A stretch of DNA of 64,000 nt from Erwinia sp039023475 (lineage in GTDB: Bacteria; Pseudomonadota; Gammaproteobacteria; Enterobacterales; Enterobacteriaceae), in assembly GCF_039023475.1 (NCBI RefSeq), contig NZ_JBCHVB010000006.1, positions 1 through 64,000 on the forward strand, written 5' to 3'. Every line of letters starts with the position of its first letter. Within the stretch, counting starts at the first letter, position 1. Position numbers and translations under genes: made by a program. The notes under the pieces are model-generated. The model made no database searches. It saw only the letters and a list, made by a program, of their open reading frames with translations, and was not told the origin of the DNA. Positions 43,566-52,971 of the stretch are shown in pieces.

Positions 43566-43790
43566 GCATATCGGTCGTGCATGTCGGTGTATCCGGCAAA
43601 ATTAGTGCAAACATATTGATCGCGGACAGCACGTCCGCGTTGTTGCTTTCGTAAAGTACCTCACCGATCACAGACATTAGCAATAAACGTCGATATGCAG
43701 GCCTGATCTACCCGGCTCACGGCGTAGATGAGCCGACAGTTTCCGGATCGATCGCCTCAGGTGATGATCAGATATTAAAAAGGTAGGGTT
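43566..43790 (+). other. Enlarged structured spacer between ptsH and ptsI
   Basis: In E. coli this spacer is about 44 bases, beginning GTTTCCGGG and ending AAGGTAGGGTT. Here those ends are kept at 43738 onward and before ptsI, but about 172 extra bases (43566-43737) lie in front. The block has outer arms GCATATCG (43566-43573) and CGATATGC (43691-43698), a 7-bp GC hairpin with T-rich tail (43621-43639) and a second hairpin CGGCTCA/TGAGCCG (43713-43735). No gene fits in it. Confidence 0.65.
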
Positions 43791-45518
43791 ATGATTTCAG
43801 GAATTTTAGCATCACCGGGTATCGCCTTTGGCAAAGCGCTTTTGCTGAAAGAAGATGAGATAGTTATCAACCGGAAAAAAATTTCTGCCGACCAGGTGGA
43901 GCAGGAAGTTCAGCGCTTTCTTGATGGTCGTAGCAAGGCCGCCACGCAGCTGGAAGCGATCAAAATCAAAGCCGGAGAAACCTTCGGTGAAGAAAAAGAA
44001 GCCATCTTCGAAGGGCATATTATGCTGCTGGAAGATGAAGAGCTTGAGCAGGAAATCATAGCCCTGATTAAAGAGGATTTGGCCTCTGCAGACGCCGCCG
44101 CTTACTCAGTCATCGAAGGCCAGGCGAAAGCGCTTGAAGAGCTGGACGATGAATACCTGAAAGAGCGTGCCGCCGACGTGCGCGATATCGGTAAGCGTTT
44201 ACTGCAAAACATTCTCGGTCTGCACATTGTCGACCTCAGCGCTATCGCTGATGAAGTGCTGCTGGTTGCAAAGGATCTGACGCCGTCAGAAACCGCTCAG
44301 CTGAACCTCGACAAGGTGCTGGGCTTTATCACCGATTTAGGCGGCCGTACCTCGCACACCTCCATCATGGCGCGCTCGCTTGAACTGCCTGCTATCGTGG
44401 GCACCGGTAACGTGACCTCGCTGGTGAAAAACGGCGACTACCTGATTCTGGACGGCGTGAACAATAAAATTTACGTTAACCCGACGCCGGAAGAGATTGA
44501 AGCGCTTAAGGCGATTCATCATCAGTACGTGACCGAGAAAAACGATCTTGCCAAGCTGAAAGACCTCCCTGCCATCACGCTTGACGGCCATCAGGTGGAA
44601 GTCTGCGCCAACATCGGTACCGTGCGTGACGTTGCTGGCGGAGAGCGCAACGGCGCGGAAGGCGTCGGCCTCTACCGTACCGAATTCCTCTTTATGGACC
44701 GCGATTCGCTGCCGTCTGAAGAAGAACAGTTCCAGGCCTATAAAGCCGTTGCGGAAGCCGTCGGCGCTCAGGCGGTGATTGTGCGTACGATGGATATCGG
44801 TGGCGATAAAGATCTGCCGTATATGAACCTGCCGAAGGAAGAGAACCCGTTCCTTGGCTGGCGCGCCATCCGTATCGCTATGGACCGTCCGGAAATCCTG
44901 CATGCCCAGCTTCGCGCGATTCTGCGCGCTTCCGCCTTCGGCAAGCTGCGTATCATGTTCCCGATGATCATCTCCGTGGAAGAAGTGCGTACGCTGAAAG
45001 CAGAACTGGAAACGCTGAAAGCCCAGCTGCGTGAAGAAGGCAAAGCCTTTGATGAAAGCATTGAAGTGGGAATTATGGTGGAAACGCCAGCTTCAGCAGC
45101 GATTGCTCATCACCTGGCGAAAGAAGTGGATTTCTTCAGTATCGGGACTAACGACCTGACGCAGTACACGCTGGCGGTCGATCGCGGTAACGATTTGATC
45201 TCCCATCTGTACAACCCGATGACCCCTTCCGTCCTGACGCTTATCAAGCAGGTCATTGATGCATCTCATGCTGAAGGTAAATGGACTGGCATGTGTGGTG
45301 AGCTGGCAGGCGATGAACGTGCTACACTACTCTTATTGGGAATGGGGCTGGATGAATTCAGCATGAGTGCCATTTCTATCCCGCGCATTAAGAAAATCAT
45401 TCGTAACACGAATTTTGAAGATGCGAAGGCGTTAGCAGAGCAGGCTCTGGCTCAACCGACAGCGGACGAGTTGATGAACCTGGTCAACAAGTTCATTGAA
45501 GAAAAAACACTCTGCTGA
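43791..45518 (+). CDS. ptsI: PTS Enzyme I (PtsI)
   Basis: A 575-residue protein as in E. coli. The phospho-His189 is in GGRTSHTSIMARSLELPA; the PEP-binding TIM barrel has GAEGVGLYRTEFLFMDR, the metal-binding FSIGTNDLTQY and the active Cys in GMCGELAGDE. It takes phosphate from PEP and gives it to HPr. AAGGTAGGG precedes the ATG. Confidence 0.98.
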   Translation: MISGILASPGIAFGKALLLKEDEIVINRKKISADQVEQEVQRFLDGRSKAATQLEAIKIKAGETFGEEKEAIFEGHIMLLEDEELEQEIIALIKEDLASADAAAYSVIEGQAKALEELDDEYLKERAADVRDIGKRLLQNILGLHIVDLSAIADEVLLVAKDLTPSETAQLNLDKVLGFITDLGGRTSHTSIMARSLELPAIVGTGNVTSLVKNGDYLILDGVNNKIYVNPTPEEIEALKAIHHQYVTEKNDLAKLKDLPAITLDGHQVEVCANIGTVRDVAGGERNGAEGVGLYRTEFLFMDRDSLPSEEEQFQAYKAVAEAVGAQAVIVRTMDIGGDKDLPYMNLPKEENPFLGWRAIRIAMDRPEILHAQLRAILRASAFGKLRIMFPMIISVEEVRTLKAELETLKAQLREEGKAFDESIEVGIMVETPASAAIAHHLAKEVDFFSIGTNDLTQYTLAVDRGNDLISHLYNPMTPSVLTLIKQVIDASHAEGKWTGMCGELAGDERATLLLLGMGLDEFSMSAISIPRIKKIIRNTNFEDAKALAEQALAQPTADELMNLVNKFIEEKTLC

Positions 45519-45561
45519 GGCCTGGAGACGCTGGCCCAATATTACTGCTTAGGAGAAGATC

Positions 45562-46065
45562 ATGGGTTTGTTTTCAAAACTTTTTGGCGATAAGTCAGAT
45601 AGCACAACTGGCGCCATCGAGATCATAGCGCCGCTGTCCGGTGAAATCGTCAATATCGAAGACGTGCCGGATGTGGTGTTTGCAGAGAAAATCGTCGGCG
45701 ATGGTATCGCTATCAAACCTACTGGCAATAAAATGGTAGCGCCGGTCGATGGCACCATCGGTAAAATTTTCGAGACTAATCACGCGTTTTCCATCGAGTC
45801 TGACAGCGGCATTGAGCTGTTTGTCCACTTCGGCATTGATACGGTTGAGCTGAAAGGCGAAGGCTTCAAGCGTATTGCAGAAGAAGGGCAGAAAGTGAAG
45901 AAAGGTGACGTGGTCATCGAATTCGATCTGCCGCTGCTGGAAGAGAAAGCTAAATCGACGCTGACGCCCGTGGTCATCTCCAATATGGATGAGATCAAGG
46001 AGCTGGTTAAGCTGACAGGAAGCGTTACCGTTGGCGAGACGCCGGTTATCCGCATCAAGAAGTAA
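45562..46065 (+). CDS. crr: Glucose-specific EIIA component (Crr)
   Basis: A 167-residue EIIA-Glc, two residues shorter than E. coli in the N-terminal amphipathic region. The active His89 is in ELFVHFGID and the helper His74 in ETNHAFS. It passes phosphate to the glucose permease, and by its phosphorylation state controls adenylate cyclase and several permeases. It ends the ptsHI-crr operon, with a terminator at 46084-46117. Confidence 0.98.
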   Translation: MGLFSKLFGDKSDSTTGAIEIIAPLSGEIVNIEDVPDVVFAEKIVGDGIAIKPTGNKMVAPVDGTIGKIFETNHAFSIESDSGIELFVHFGIDTVELKGEGFKRIAEEGQKVKKGDVVIEFDLPLLEEKAKSTLTPVVISNMDEIKELVKLTGSVTVGETPVIRIKK

Positions 46066-46083
46066 GCGGGTACAGACCTTCCA

Positions 46084-46117
46084 AAAAGCCTCCTGAGCGA
46101 TCGGGGGGCTTTTTTTA
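46084..46117 (+). terminator. Terminator of the pts operon
   Basis: AAGCCTCC and GGGGGGCTT form a stem followed by seven T residues. Confidence 0.88.
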
Positions 46118-46128
46118 TGGTTCTATGT

Positions 46129-46824
46129 TCAGGACGGGTACTGAAGGGCCTGATTGAGGCTCAGGGAGTCTGAGGAGGCATCGCTGAGATCGAGCTGCTG
46201 TTCCAGCGCATCAAGATGGGCCACCATTTGTCGCTGCGCACGGCTATTCTCCCCCGCTTTCAGCGCGTCTACGATAGCGCCGTGCTCCTGACACTGGCAG
46301 GAAGGCACATTGTTACGCTGGTAAAGGGCCACAATCAGGGAACTACGTACCATCAGGTTTGCGAGGATTTCACCCAGCACTTTGTTATCCGCGATCTCCG
46401 CCAGCAGGAGGTGATACTGGCTGAAGAGCGGTACCAGTTCACGGCGATCGTTGCGGGCCAGCGCGGCTTTTTCACGCTGCTGATGCTGTTCGAGCGCCCC
46501 GGCATGCGCGGCTATTTTTTCGGGGGTGATGGCGGCGATGATTTCGCTTTCAATCGCCCGGCGGGCGGCGAAAATTTCCCGCGCCTCCCGGGCTTCCGGC
46601 TGGGCAACCATCGCGCCGCGGTTAGGTTCGATGGTCACAATATGCTGAAGCGCCATGCGCTGAAGGGCTGCCTGGACGTGGTTACGATTGGCGTTCAGCA
46701 CCTCAACAATTTGCGCTTCAATCAGGCGCACGCCCGGCTTCAGACGATGTTGCGCAATGGCAATGGAGAGTGCCTCGACGATACGCTGTACTTCCTGTTG
46801 CTTACTGGTAGCAACTTTACTCAT
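46129..46824 (-). CDS. GntR-family regulator (FadR/FCD subfamily)
   Basis: A 231-residue regulator with an N-terminal winged helix (about 10-75: LIEAQIVEVLNANRNHVQAALQRM) and a C-terminal all-helical FCD domain (about 85-215: REIFAARRAIES with metal/ligand residues in FSQYHLLLAEIADN and CQEHGAIVDAL). GAGGTAAGGG precedes the ATG. It occupies the place where E. coli has pdxK and faces crr. Its targets are not evident; no transport or catabolic gene is adjacent. Confidence 0.85.
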   Translation of the reverse strand: MSKVATSKQQEVQRIVEALSIAIAQHRLKPGVRLIEAQIVEVLNANRNHVQAALQRMALQHIVTIEPNRGAMVAQPEAREAREIFAARRAIESEIIAAITPEKIAAHAGALEQHQQREKAALARNDRRELVPLFSQYHLLLAEIADNKVLGEILANLMVRSSLIVALYQRNNVPSCQCQEHGAIVDALKAGENSRAQRQMVAHLDALEQQLDLSDASSDSLSLNQALQYPS

Positions 46825-46883
46825 CCCTTACCTCAACATCACTGCAAACGATTACCTCGCCATCATATCACCCTGTGGGGCCA

Positions 46884-48233
46884 CTAAACTACCCAGTGTG
46901 GCAGACGAATCGTCAGCACCAGCCCTCCTCTCCGGCCATTCCGGGCCGCGACCTCGCCTTTATGCGCCAGCACAACTTTTCGGACAATAGAAAGACCGAG
47001 ACCGTAGCCCTTGCCGGAAAGCGGGGAATTGACGCGGACAAAAGGATCGAAAATGCTCGACAGCTTTCCCGGATCGACGCCCGGTCCCCGGTCGCTGACG
47101 GTCAGGATCAGCCAGTCGTTATCCTGACGCAGGCTGATTTTCACCTGCTGTCCATGCAGCGAAAAACGCAGCGCGTTGCGCACCACATTTTCCACCGCTG
47201 AGCGGATTAGCCCGGCATCCCCTTTCACCGTATAGTCAGCGCTCATATCGGCATCCAGCAGGATATCCACGCCCGGGACCTGCGCTTCATAACGCGCATC
47301 GTTGGCAACCGCTTCCAGCAGGCCGAGCAGATCGAAATAGCGCTCACCCGGTATGATCGCCTGCCCGGCACGGGAGAGCGTCAGCAGCTCCCCGATCATT
47401 TTATCGAGCCGCCGCGCCTCTTCATCAATCCTGTCCAGCGACTGGCTCACCGAGGCTGGCGTCTGTCGCGCCAGGCCAGTCGCCAGCTGCAACCGCGCCA
47501 GCGGCGAACGCAGCTCGTGCGAAACATCGTGCAGCAGCTCTTCCCGCGCGCGTACCAGTACCGAGAGCCGTTCAACCATCGCATCAAAATCCTGCGCCAT
47601 GGCCGAGAGTTCATCATGCCGGCGGCGCATCTGGGGGAAAAGCCGCACGGAGAGGTCACCTTTAGCTACCCGATCAAACCCGTTGCGCAGCTGCCGCATC
47701 GGCCTCGTCAGATTCCAGGCAAGAAAAAGGCTGAACAGAAGACCGCCGAAACCCGCCATCACCAGCATAGGTTCGGGCACGTTAAGAAAGTGACGCTGTG
47801 GGCCGCGCCGCATTTTGCTCTCTTCCAGTAAGCGCCCGACGTCGTAGGTTAGCCGGTACTGCCTGCCGTCAGCGCCGCTTACCCATGCCACTACCGACGC
47901 CGGAAGCTCACCGCTACCCAGGCTGGCAGAAGCGCTATGCGGCCGCTCATCGGGCGATGCATCAACGGCTGCAACGGTGATAAAGCGACGGTCGCTGGCT
48001 GGCCAGTCAGCCATCATGGCATCAAGCGCGGCCGGGCCGTCATTTTTGAGCACCGACGCCGCCGAACTCATCTGGAGATTAACAATGCGCCTTGCGGTTA
48101 GGTTTTCAGGCGGTTCATGATGCTTGCCGTAGAAGGTAAAACCAAGCCACAAAAGCTGGCTCATGATCAGAAAAGTCAGCCAGAAACCCAGCAGAATTTT
48201 CCAGAACAGTAACCCACGAAAGCCGGCGGTCAT
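46884..48233 (-). CDS. Two-component sensor histidine kinase (CpxA-like)
   Basis: A 449-residue kinase: membrane helix 1 (about 10-33), periplasmic domain (34-153), membrane helix 2 (about 154-175), HAMP (176-228), the dimerisation/phosphoacceptor motif HDVSHELRSPLARLQL with His239, and an ATPase domain (VENVVRNALRFS, DRGPGVDPGKL, GYGLGLSI). The arrangement and MRRGPQRHFL region resemble CpxA, but the periplasmic part differs from the E. coli protein, so this may be a paralog with another signal. It overlaps the regulator gene by four bases. Confidence 0.88.
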   Translation of the reverse strand: MTAGFRGLLFWKILLGFWLTFLIMSQLLWLGFTFYGKHHEPPENLTARRIVNLQMSSAASVLKNDGPAALDAMMADWPASDRRFITVAAVDASPDERPHSASASLGSGELPASVVAWVSGADGRQYRLTYDVGRLLEESKMRRGPQRHFLNVPEPMLVMAGFGGLLFSLFLAWNLTRPMRQLRNGFDRVAKGDLSVRLFPQMRRRHDELSAMAQDFDAMVERLSVLVRAREELLHDVSHELRSPLARLQLATGLARQTPASVSQSLDRIDEEARRLDKMIGELLTLSRAGQAIIPGERYFDLLGLLEAVANDARYEAQVPGVDILLDADMSADYTVKGDAGLIRSAVENVVRNALRFSLHGQQVKISLRQDNDWLILTVSDRGPGVDPGKLSSIFDPFVRVNSPLSGKGYGLGLSIVRKVVLAHKGEVAARNGRRGGLVLTIRLPHWVV

Positions 48234-48910
48234 CGGATGCGGTAACCGATGCTGCGCACCGTTTCAATGGTAATGGTATCGCCGGTGAGCGCTGCCAGCT
48301 TCTGGCGAATGTTGCTGATATGCACGTCCACGCTGCGATCGTAGGCTTCCCGTGGGCGCCCGAGGCCCTGCTCTGAAAGCTCATCCTTGGAGACGACGCG
48401 ATCGGGCGAACGCAGCAGCAAATCGAGCAGGTTAAATTCAGACGCCGTCAGCACAAAGGGCTGCTCTTGCCATTCGCTGATGCGCGTGGCCGGATTCAGC
48501 GTCAGTTCGCCCCAGCGGACCAGCGCAATGCTGTCCACGGGGACCGGGCGCTCTTCCACCCGGCGCAGCACGGCGCGAAGCCTGGCGACCAGCTCCCGGG
48601 GGTAGCAGGGCTTGGGCACGTAGTCATCCGCGCCCATTTCCAGCCCGATAACACGGTCGATATTGTCTCCCTTCGCCGTCAGCATGATAACCGGCAGGCG
48701 GCCCTGCTGACGCACCTGGCGCAGCACATCGATGCCGCTCATATCGGGCAGCATGATGTCGAGGATCATCGCGCTGTAGCGGCCAGACATTGCGCCCTCA
48801 ATACCGGCTTTCCCGCTCAGGACCAGCGTGGCGTCAAACCCTTCAGTAATCAGATACTGGCTGAGCATGGTGCCCAGCTCAAGATCGTCATCGACCAGTA
48901 AAATTTTCAT
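48230..48910 (-). CDS. OmpR-family response regulator (CpxR-like)
   Basis: A 226-residue regulator with receiver domain (acidic Asp7-Asp9, acceptor Asp51 in ILDIMLPDMSG, Lys in DDYVPKP) and winged-helix effector domain (LTASEFNLLDLLL, RSVDVHISNIRQKL). The start follows AGAGAGAGTCGGT. With the overlapping kinase it forms a complete two-component system, located between crr and cysM where E. coli has other genes. Target genes are not evident. Confidence 0.9.
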   Translation of the reverse strand: MKILLVDDDLELGTMLSQYLITEGFDATLVLSGKAGIEGAMSGRYSAMILDIMLPDMSGIDVLRQVRQQGRLPVIMLTAKGDNIDRVIGLEMGADDYVPKPCYPRELVARLRAVLRRVEERPVPVDSIALVRWGELTLNPATRISEWQEQPFVLTASEFNLLDLLLRSPDRVVSKDELSEQGLGRPREAYDRSVDVHISNIRQKLAALTGDTITIETVRSIGYRIR

Positions 48911-49095
48911 ACCGACTCTCTCTGTGATTCAGGCGCTATTTTCGCCCGTCAGCGGCACAATAGCAGCCATTTTTACCCAATCCTTACAGTGCCGCTGCCG
49001 GAGAAAGAGTAAAGCGAACAGATTGCCGGTAGAAGGGAAAATCCGGGGAGGTGGGATGAAAAAGAAGTAGCGTGCCGGACAGGGCCGGCACAGGA

Positions 49096-49971
49096 TTAAT
49101 ATACGCCGGTTGAAAGGTAGCGATCGCCACGATCGCAAACGATCGCCACCACGATGCTTCCCGGCTGCGCCCGCGCAATTTGCAGCGCGCCCGCCACGGC
49201 GCCGCCGGAGCTGACGCCGCAGAATATGCCTTCCCGCTGCGCCAGGCTGCGCATGGTCTCTTCCGCTTCCTGCTGCGACATATCGATCACGCGATCGACC
49301 AGTTCTGGCCGGTAGATGCCGGGAAGATAGGCGCTGGACCAGCGGCGGATCCCGGGAATGCTGCTGCCTTCGCAGGGCTGAAGCCCGACGATTTCGACGC
49401 TGTCGCCCTGCTCTTTCAGAAAGCGACCGACGCCGGTTATGGTGCCGGTGGTGCCCATGCTTGAGACAAAATGGGTCAGCCGTCCCGCCGTCTGCTGCCA
49501 GATTTCCGGCCCGGTGGTCATATAGTGCCCAAGGGGATTGTCGGGATTATTGAACTGATCGAGCACCTTTCCTTCGCCCCGAACGGCCATCGCCAGCGCC
49601 ATATCGCGCGCGCCTTCCATTCCCTGTTCACGGCTGACCAGAATCAGCTCCGCGCCGTAGGCACGCATAGCAGCCTGACGTTCCGTGCTCATATTTTCCG
49701 GCATCAGCAATCTGAGCCTGTAGCCCTTCATGGCGGCAATCATCGCCAGCGCAATGCCGGTATTGCCGCTGGTGGCCTCGATTAACCGGTCGCCTGGCCG
49801 GATTTCGCCCCGCCCTTCCGCCTGCTGGATCATCGACAGCGCGGCACGATCTTTCACGGAGCCTGCGGGATTGTTTCCCTCAAGCTTCAGCCAGATTTCG
49901 CTGCCCGCTGGCGCGAGGCGCTGTAATTTAATCAGCGGAGTATTACCGATGGTATCTTCAAGCGTTGTCAC
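49096..49971 (-). CDS. cysM: Cysteine synthase B CysM
   Basis: A 291-residue PLP enzyme closely similar to E. coli CysM (303 residues), which can use thiosulfate. Lys40 in NNPAGSVKDRAA binds PLP; TSGNTGIALAM and SSMGTTGTITG are the substrate and phosphate loops. The gene starts with GTG at 49971 and the protein ends at RYLSTGVY, lacking the last dozen residues of the E. coli protein. It lies about 210 bases after cysA, perhaps in the same transcript. Confidence 0.95.
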   Translation of the reverse strand: MTTLEDTIGNTPLIKLQRLAPAGSEIWLKLEGNNPAGSVKDRAALSMIQQAEGRGEIRPGDRLIEATSGNTGIALAMIAAMKGYRLRLLMPENMSTERQAAMRAYGAELILVSREQGMEGARDMALAMAVRGEGKVLDQFNNPDNPLGHYMTTGPEIWQQTAGRLTHFVSSMGTTGTITGVGRFLKEQGDSVEIVGLQPCEGSSIPGIRRWSSAYLPGIYRPELVDRVIDMSQQEAEETMRSLAQREGIFCGVSSGGAVAGALQIARAQPGSIVVAIVCDRGDRYLSTGVY

Positions 49972-50184
49972 GATTTTTTCCCGGAGGCGCCAGGATGGCT
50001 GGCTAAAGGTCAGTTAATTGACAAAGTCTTTGAAACGGCTATTGAGCCGGTCAGCGCGGCAAAGCGTTTTAGCCAGCAGCCTGCGCAAAACATCTGTCGC
50101 GCAGGCCGCTTAACTTTCTGCCCCGTTCAGGGTTTGTCTCAGGTCTGAGGCCAGGCACGCCTGGCGTCGTTAGCAGCGAAAATA

Positions 50185-51273
50185 TCAGGCGCTCTGCGCA
50201 AAGGCAACCTGACGTAACGGCGTTTCGCCTTTGTAGAGGCGGGCCTGCTGTAGCCCCAGGAACAGCCGCTCGCCGCGGACGGGCGCGGTTTTCGTCCCCT
50301 CAACAATCACCGTGACAGGCTCATCGCCCCAGCCAGCGGGCTGCGCTACGATCTGCCAGTAGTGACCGCGAGGGCTGACTTCCAGCACTTCTACCGGCAG
50401 AGGCGTTTCCAGACTACTCTGGCGGCTTACGTCAATTTCCCAGGGACGCAGGAAAAGCTCGACGGCTCCCTGATGCGCAGGCGCGTATCCCAGCGGCCAG
50501 TGATGTGCACCGACGTGGAACTGAGAGCCGTGGACCTCGGCATCAAAGCGGTTTACTTCTCCCAGGAACTCCAGCACAAAGCGGGTTGCAGGCTCGTGGA
50601 ATACCTCGTCCGGCGTACCAACCTGTTCAATGTTCCCCGCGCTCATAACCACGACCCGATCGGCAACTTCCATCGCCTCTTCCTGGTCGTGCGTCACGAA
50701 CACGCTGGTAAACTTCAGCTCTTCGTGAAGCTGACGCAGCCAGCGACGCAGCTCTTTACGTACCTGGGCATCGAGGGCGCCAAAAGGTTCATCCAGCAGC
50801 AATATCTGTGGCTCTACGGCCAGCGCGCGCGCCAGCGCCACACGCTGCTTCTGCCCGCCCGAGAGCTGTGCCGGGAAGCGGTTGGCCAGATGACCCAGCT
50901 GTACCATTTCCAGCAGCTGCGTCACTTTCTGTTTGATCACGGCCACCGGTGGACGTTCACGGCGGGGCAGCACGGTCAGGCCAAAGGCGATATTGTCAAA
51001 AACGGTCATGTGGCGGAACAGCGCATAATGCTGGAAAACAAAGCCAACCTGACGATCGCGGGCGTGCAGCTGGGTCACGTCTTTCCCGTGAAAGCTGAGG
51101 CGGCCGCTGTTCTGGTTCTCCAGCCCGGCGATAATACGCAGCAGCGTGGTTTTGCCCGATCCTGAAGGGCCAAGCAGCGCGACCATCTGACCGGAAGGGA
51201 TATCCAGAGAAATATCGTTCAGTACCTTAGTACGGCCAAAGGATTTGTTAATGTTACTGATTTCAATGCTCAT
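50185..51273 (-). CDS. cysA: Sulfate/thiosulfate ABC transporter ATPase CysA
   Basis: A 362-residue ATPase with Walker A GPSGSGKTT (35-43), signature LSGGQKQRVALARA, Walker B ILLLDEPFGALD and the switch His in VFVTHDQEEAM, followed by a TOBE-like C-terminal domain. The start at 51273 follows a perfect AGGAGGGG site and overlaps the end of cysW. It powers sulfate/thiosulfate import with CysT, CysW and the binding protein CysP. Confidence 0.97.
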   Translation of the reverse strand: MSIEISNINKSFGRTKVLNDISLDIPSGQMVALLGPSGSGKTTLLRIIAGLENQNSGRLSFHGKDVTQLHARDRQVGFVFQHYALFRHMTVFDNIAFGLTVLPRRERPPVAVIKQKVTQLLEMVQLGHLANRFPAQLSGGQKQRVALARALAVEPQILLLDEPFGALDAQVRKELRRWLRQLHEELKFTSVFVTHDQEEAMEVADRVVVMSAGNIEQVGTPDEVFHEPATRFVLEFLGEVNRFDAEVHGSQFHVGAHHWPLGYAPAHQGAVELFLRPWEIDVSRQSSLETPLPVEVLEVSPRGHYWQIVAQPAGWGDEPVTVIVEGTKTAPVRGERLFLGLQQARLYKGETPLRQVAFAQSA

Positions 51274-52138
51274 GATTCCCCTCCTGTTCAAGACGCTTGT
51301 GCTGGTGTTCTAACCGCCACTGCACTGCGCTTTTCACAAACAGCGTGACTATTGCCATCAGGGTTAGCAGCGCGGCGGCGGTAAATGCGCCAACGGTATT
51401 GTAATCCTGATGGAGTAACTCAACCTGTAACGGCAGCGTATAAGTTTCGCCGCGTATCGATCCCGACACCACTGAGACCGCGCCGAACTCACCAATAGCG
51501 CGGGCGTTGGTCAGCACCAGTCCGTAAAGCAGCGCCCAGCGAATATTCGGTAGCGTGACGCGCCAGAACATTTTCCAGCCCGATGCGCCAAGCAGCACCG
51601 CCGCCTCATCCTCGTTGCTGCCCTGGCTCAGCATCACCGGCACCAGCTCACGGACGACAAAAGGACAGGTGACAAAAATGGTGACCAGCGCCATGCCGGG
51701 CCAGGAAAACATCAGCTGTATGCCCTGAGCATCCAGCCAGCCGCCCGCCGGGCCGTTAACGCCCCAGAACAGCAGATACATCAGCCCCGCCACTACCGGC
51801 GAGACGGCAAAAGGAATATCAAACAGCGTCAGCAGCAGCTGGCGGCCAGGGAAGTCGAAACGCGTCACCAGCCAGGCGAGCAGCGTACCGAACACCAGGT
51901 TAACCGGTACGGTAATCAGCGCCATCAGCACCGTCAGCCAGATAGCGTGCAGCATGTCGCCATCTTTGATATTGCTGAGGCTGGCAAGCAGCCCCTCCGA
52001 AAAGGCGCTGGCGAAAATGGCGATCAGCGGCACCACCAGCAGGCCGAGCGAGATCAGCATGCCCAGGGCGATCAGAATCCATTTACTCCAGTTAACCGGC
52101 TGGCGACGGGCGCCGTTAAAAGCCGTTACATCCGCCAT
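51263..52138 (-). CDS. cysW: Sulfate/thiosulfate permease CysW
   Basis: A 291-residue membrane permease with six helices and the EAA loop (EDEAAVLLGASGWKMFWRVTLPNI) that docks to CysA. It pairs with CysT to form the channel. The start overlaps the cysT stop by one base (TAATG), and GGAGG is just upstream. Confidence 0.96.
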   Translation of the reverse strand: MADVTAFNGARRQPVNWSKWILIALGMLISLGLLVVPLIAIFASAFSEGLLASLSNIKDGDMLHAIWLTVLMALITVPVNLVFGTLLAWLVTRFDFPGRQLLLTLFDIPFAVSPVVAGLMYLLFWGVNGPAGGWLDAQGIQLMFSWPGMALVTIFVTCPFVVRELVPVMLSQGSNEDEAAVLLGASGWKMFWRVTLPNIRWALLYGLVLTNARAIGEFGAVSVVSGSIRGETYTLPLQVELLHQDYNTVGAFTAAALLTLMAIVTLFVKSAVQWRLEHQHKRLEQEGNHEH

Positions 52139-52971
52139 TAATGACCTCCAATACGACGGCCAAAGCGGCTCTGTAGGGTATTAATTGCAAACAGCAGCAG
52201 CAGCGATGCGGCCAGGATCACCGAGGCGATCGCGCTGGCTGCCGGATAGTCAAACTCCTGCAGCTTCACAAAGATCATCAGGGAGGTGACCTCCGTTTTC
52301 CACGCGATATTGCCCGCGATAAAAATCACCGCGCCAAATTCACCGAGGCTGCGGGTAAATGAGAGTGCCGTACCCGCCAGCAGCGCCGGCGCTACCTCAG
52401 GCAGCACCACGCGGCGAAAAGATTGCCAGGGCGTAGCGCCCAGCGTTTCCGCCGCCTCTTCATATTCCGGTCCCAGCTCTTCCAGAACAGGCTGCACGGT
52501 GCGCACCACAAACGGAATGCTGGTAAACGCCATCGCCACCGCGATGCCGAGCCAGGTATAAGAGACCTTAATATCAAACTGCGCCAGCCACTGACCGTAC
52601 CAGCCGTTAACGGAAAACAGCCCAGCCAGCGTCAGGCCCGCCACCGCCGTCGGCAGCGCAAAAGGCAGATCCATCAGCCCGTCCAGCAGCGCCCGTCCGG
52701 GAAAACGGTAGCGCGTCAGGATCCACGCCATCAGCATGCCGAAGAAAGCGTTAAACAGGGAGGCCGCACCGGCGGCAAGCAGCGTCACTTCATAAGCCGC
52801 CATCATCTGCGGCGCGGTCACCACTTCCCAGTACTGCGCCAGCGTCATCTGTGAAAGCTGCATTAACAGCGCGCTAATCGGCAGCAGCAGGATCAGACAG
52901 GTGAAAAACAGGCTGCTGCCGAGGCTCAGCCCAAAGCCGGGCAGGACACGTTTCGTTTTACTCAACAACAT
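52138..52971 (-). CDS. cysT: Sulfate/thiosulfate permease CysT (CysU)
   Basis: A 277-residue permease with six helices and the EAA loop YEEAAETLGATPWQSFRRVVLPEV. It matches E. coli CysU in length. Its ATG overlaps the cysP stop by one base, so the whole cysPTWA operon is tightly coupled. Confidence 0.96.
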   Translation of the reverse strand: MLLSKTKRVLPGFGLSLGSSLFFTCLILLLPISALLMQLSQMTLAQYWEVVTAPQMMAAYEVTLLAAGAASLFNAFFGMLMAWILTRYRFPGRALLDGLMDLPFALPTAVAGLTLAGLFSVNGWYGQWLAQFDIKVSYTWLGIAVAMAFTSIPFVVRTVQPVLEELGPEYEEAAETLGATPWQSFRRVVLPEVAPALLAGTALSFTRSLGEFGAVIFIAGNIAWKTEVTSLMIFVKLQEFDYPAASAIASVILAASLLLLFAINTLQSRFGRRIGGH

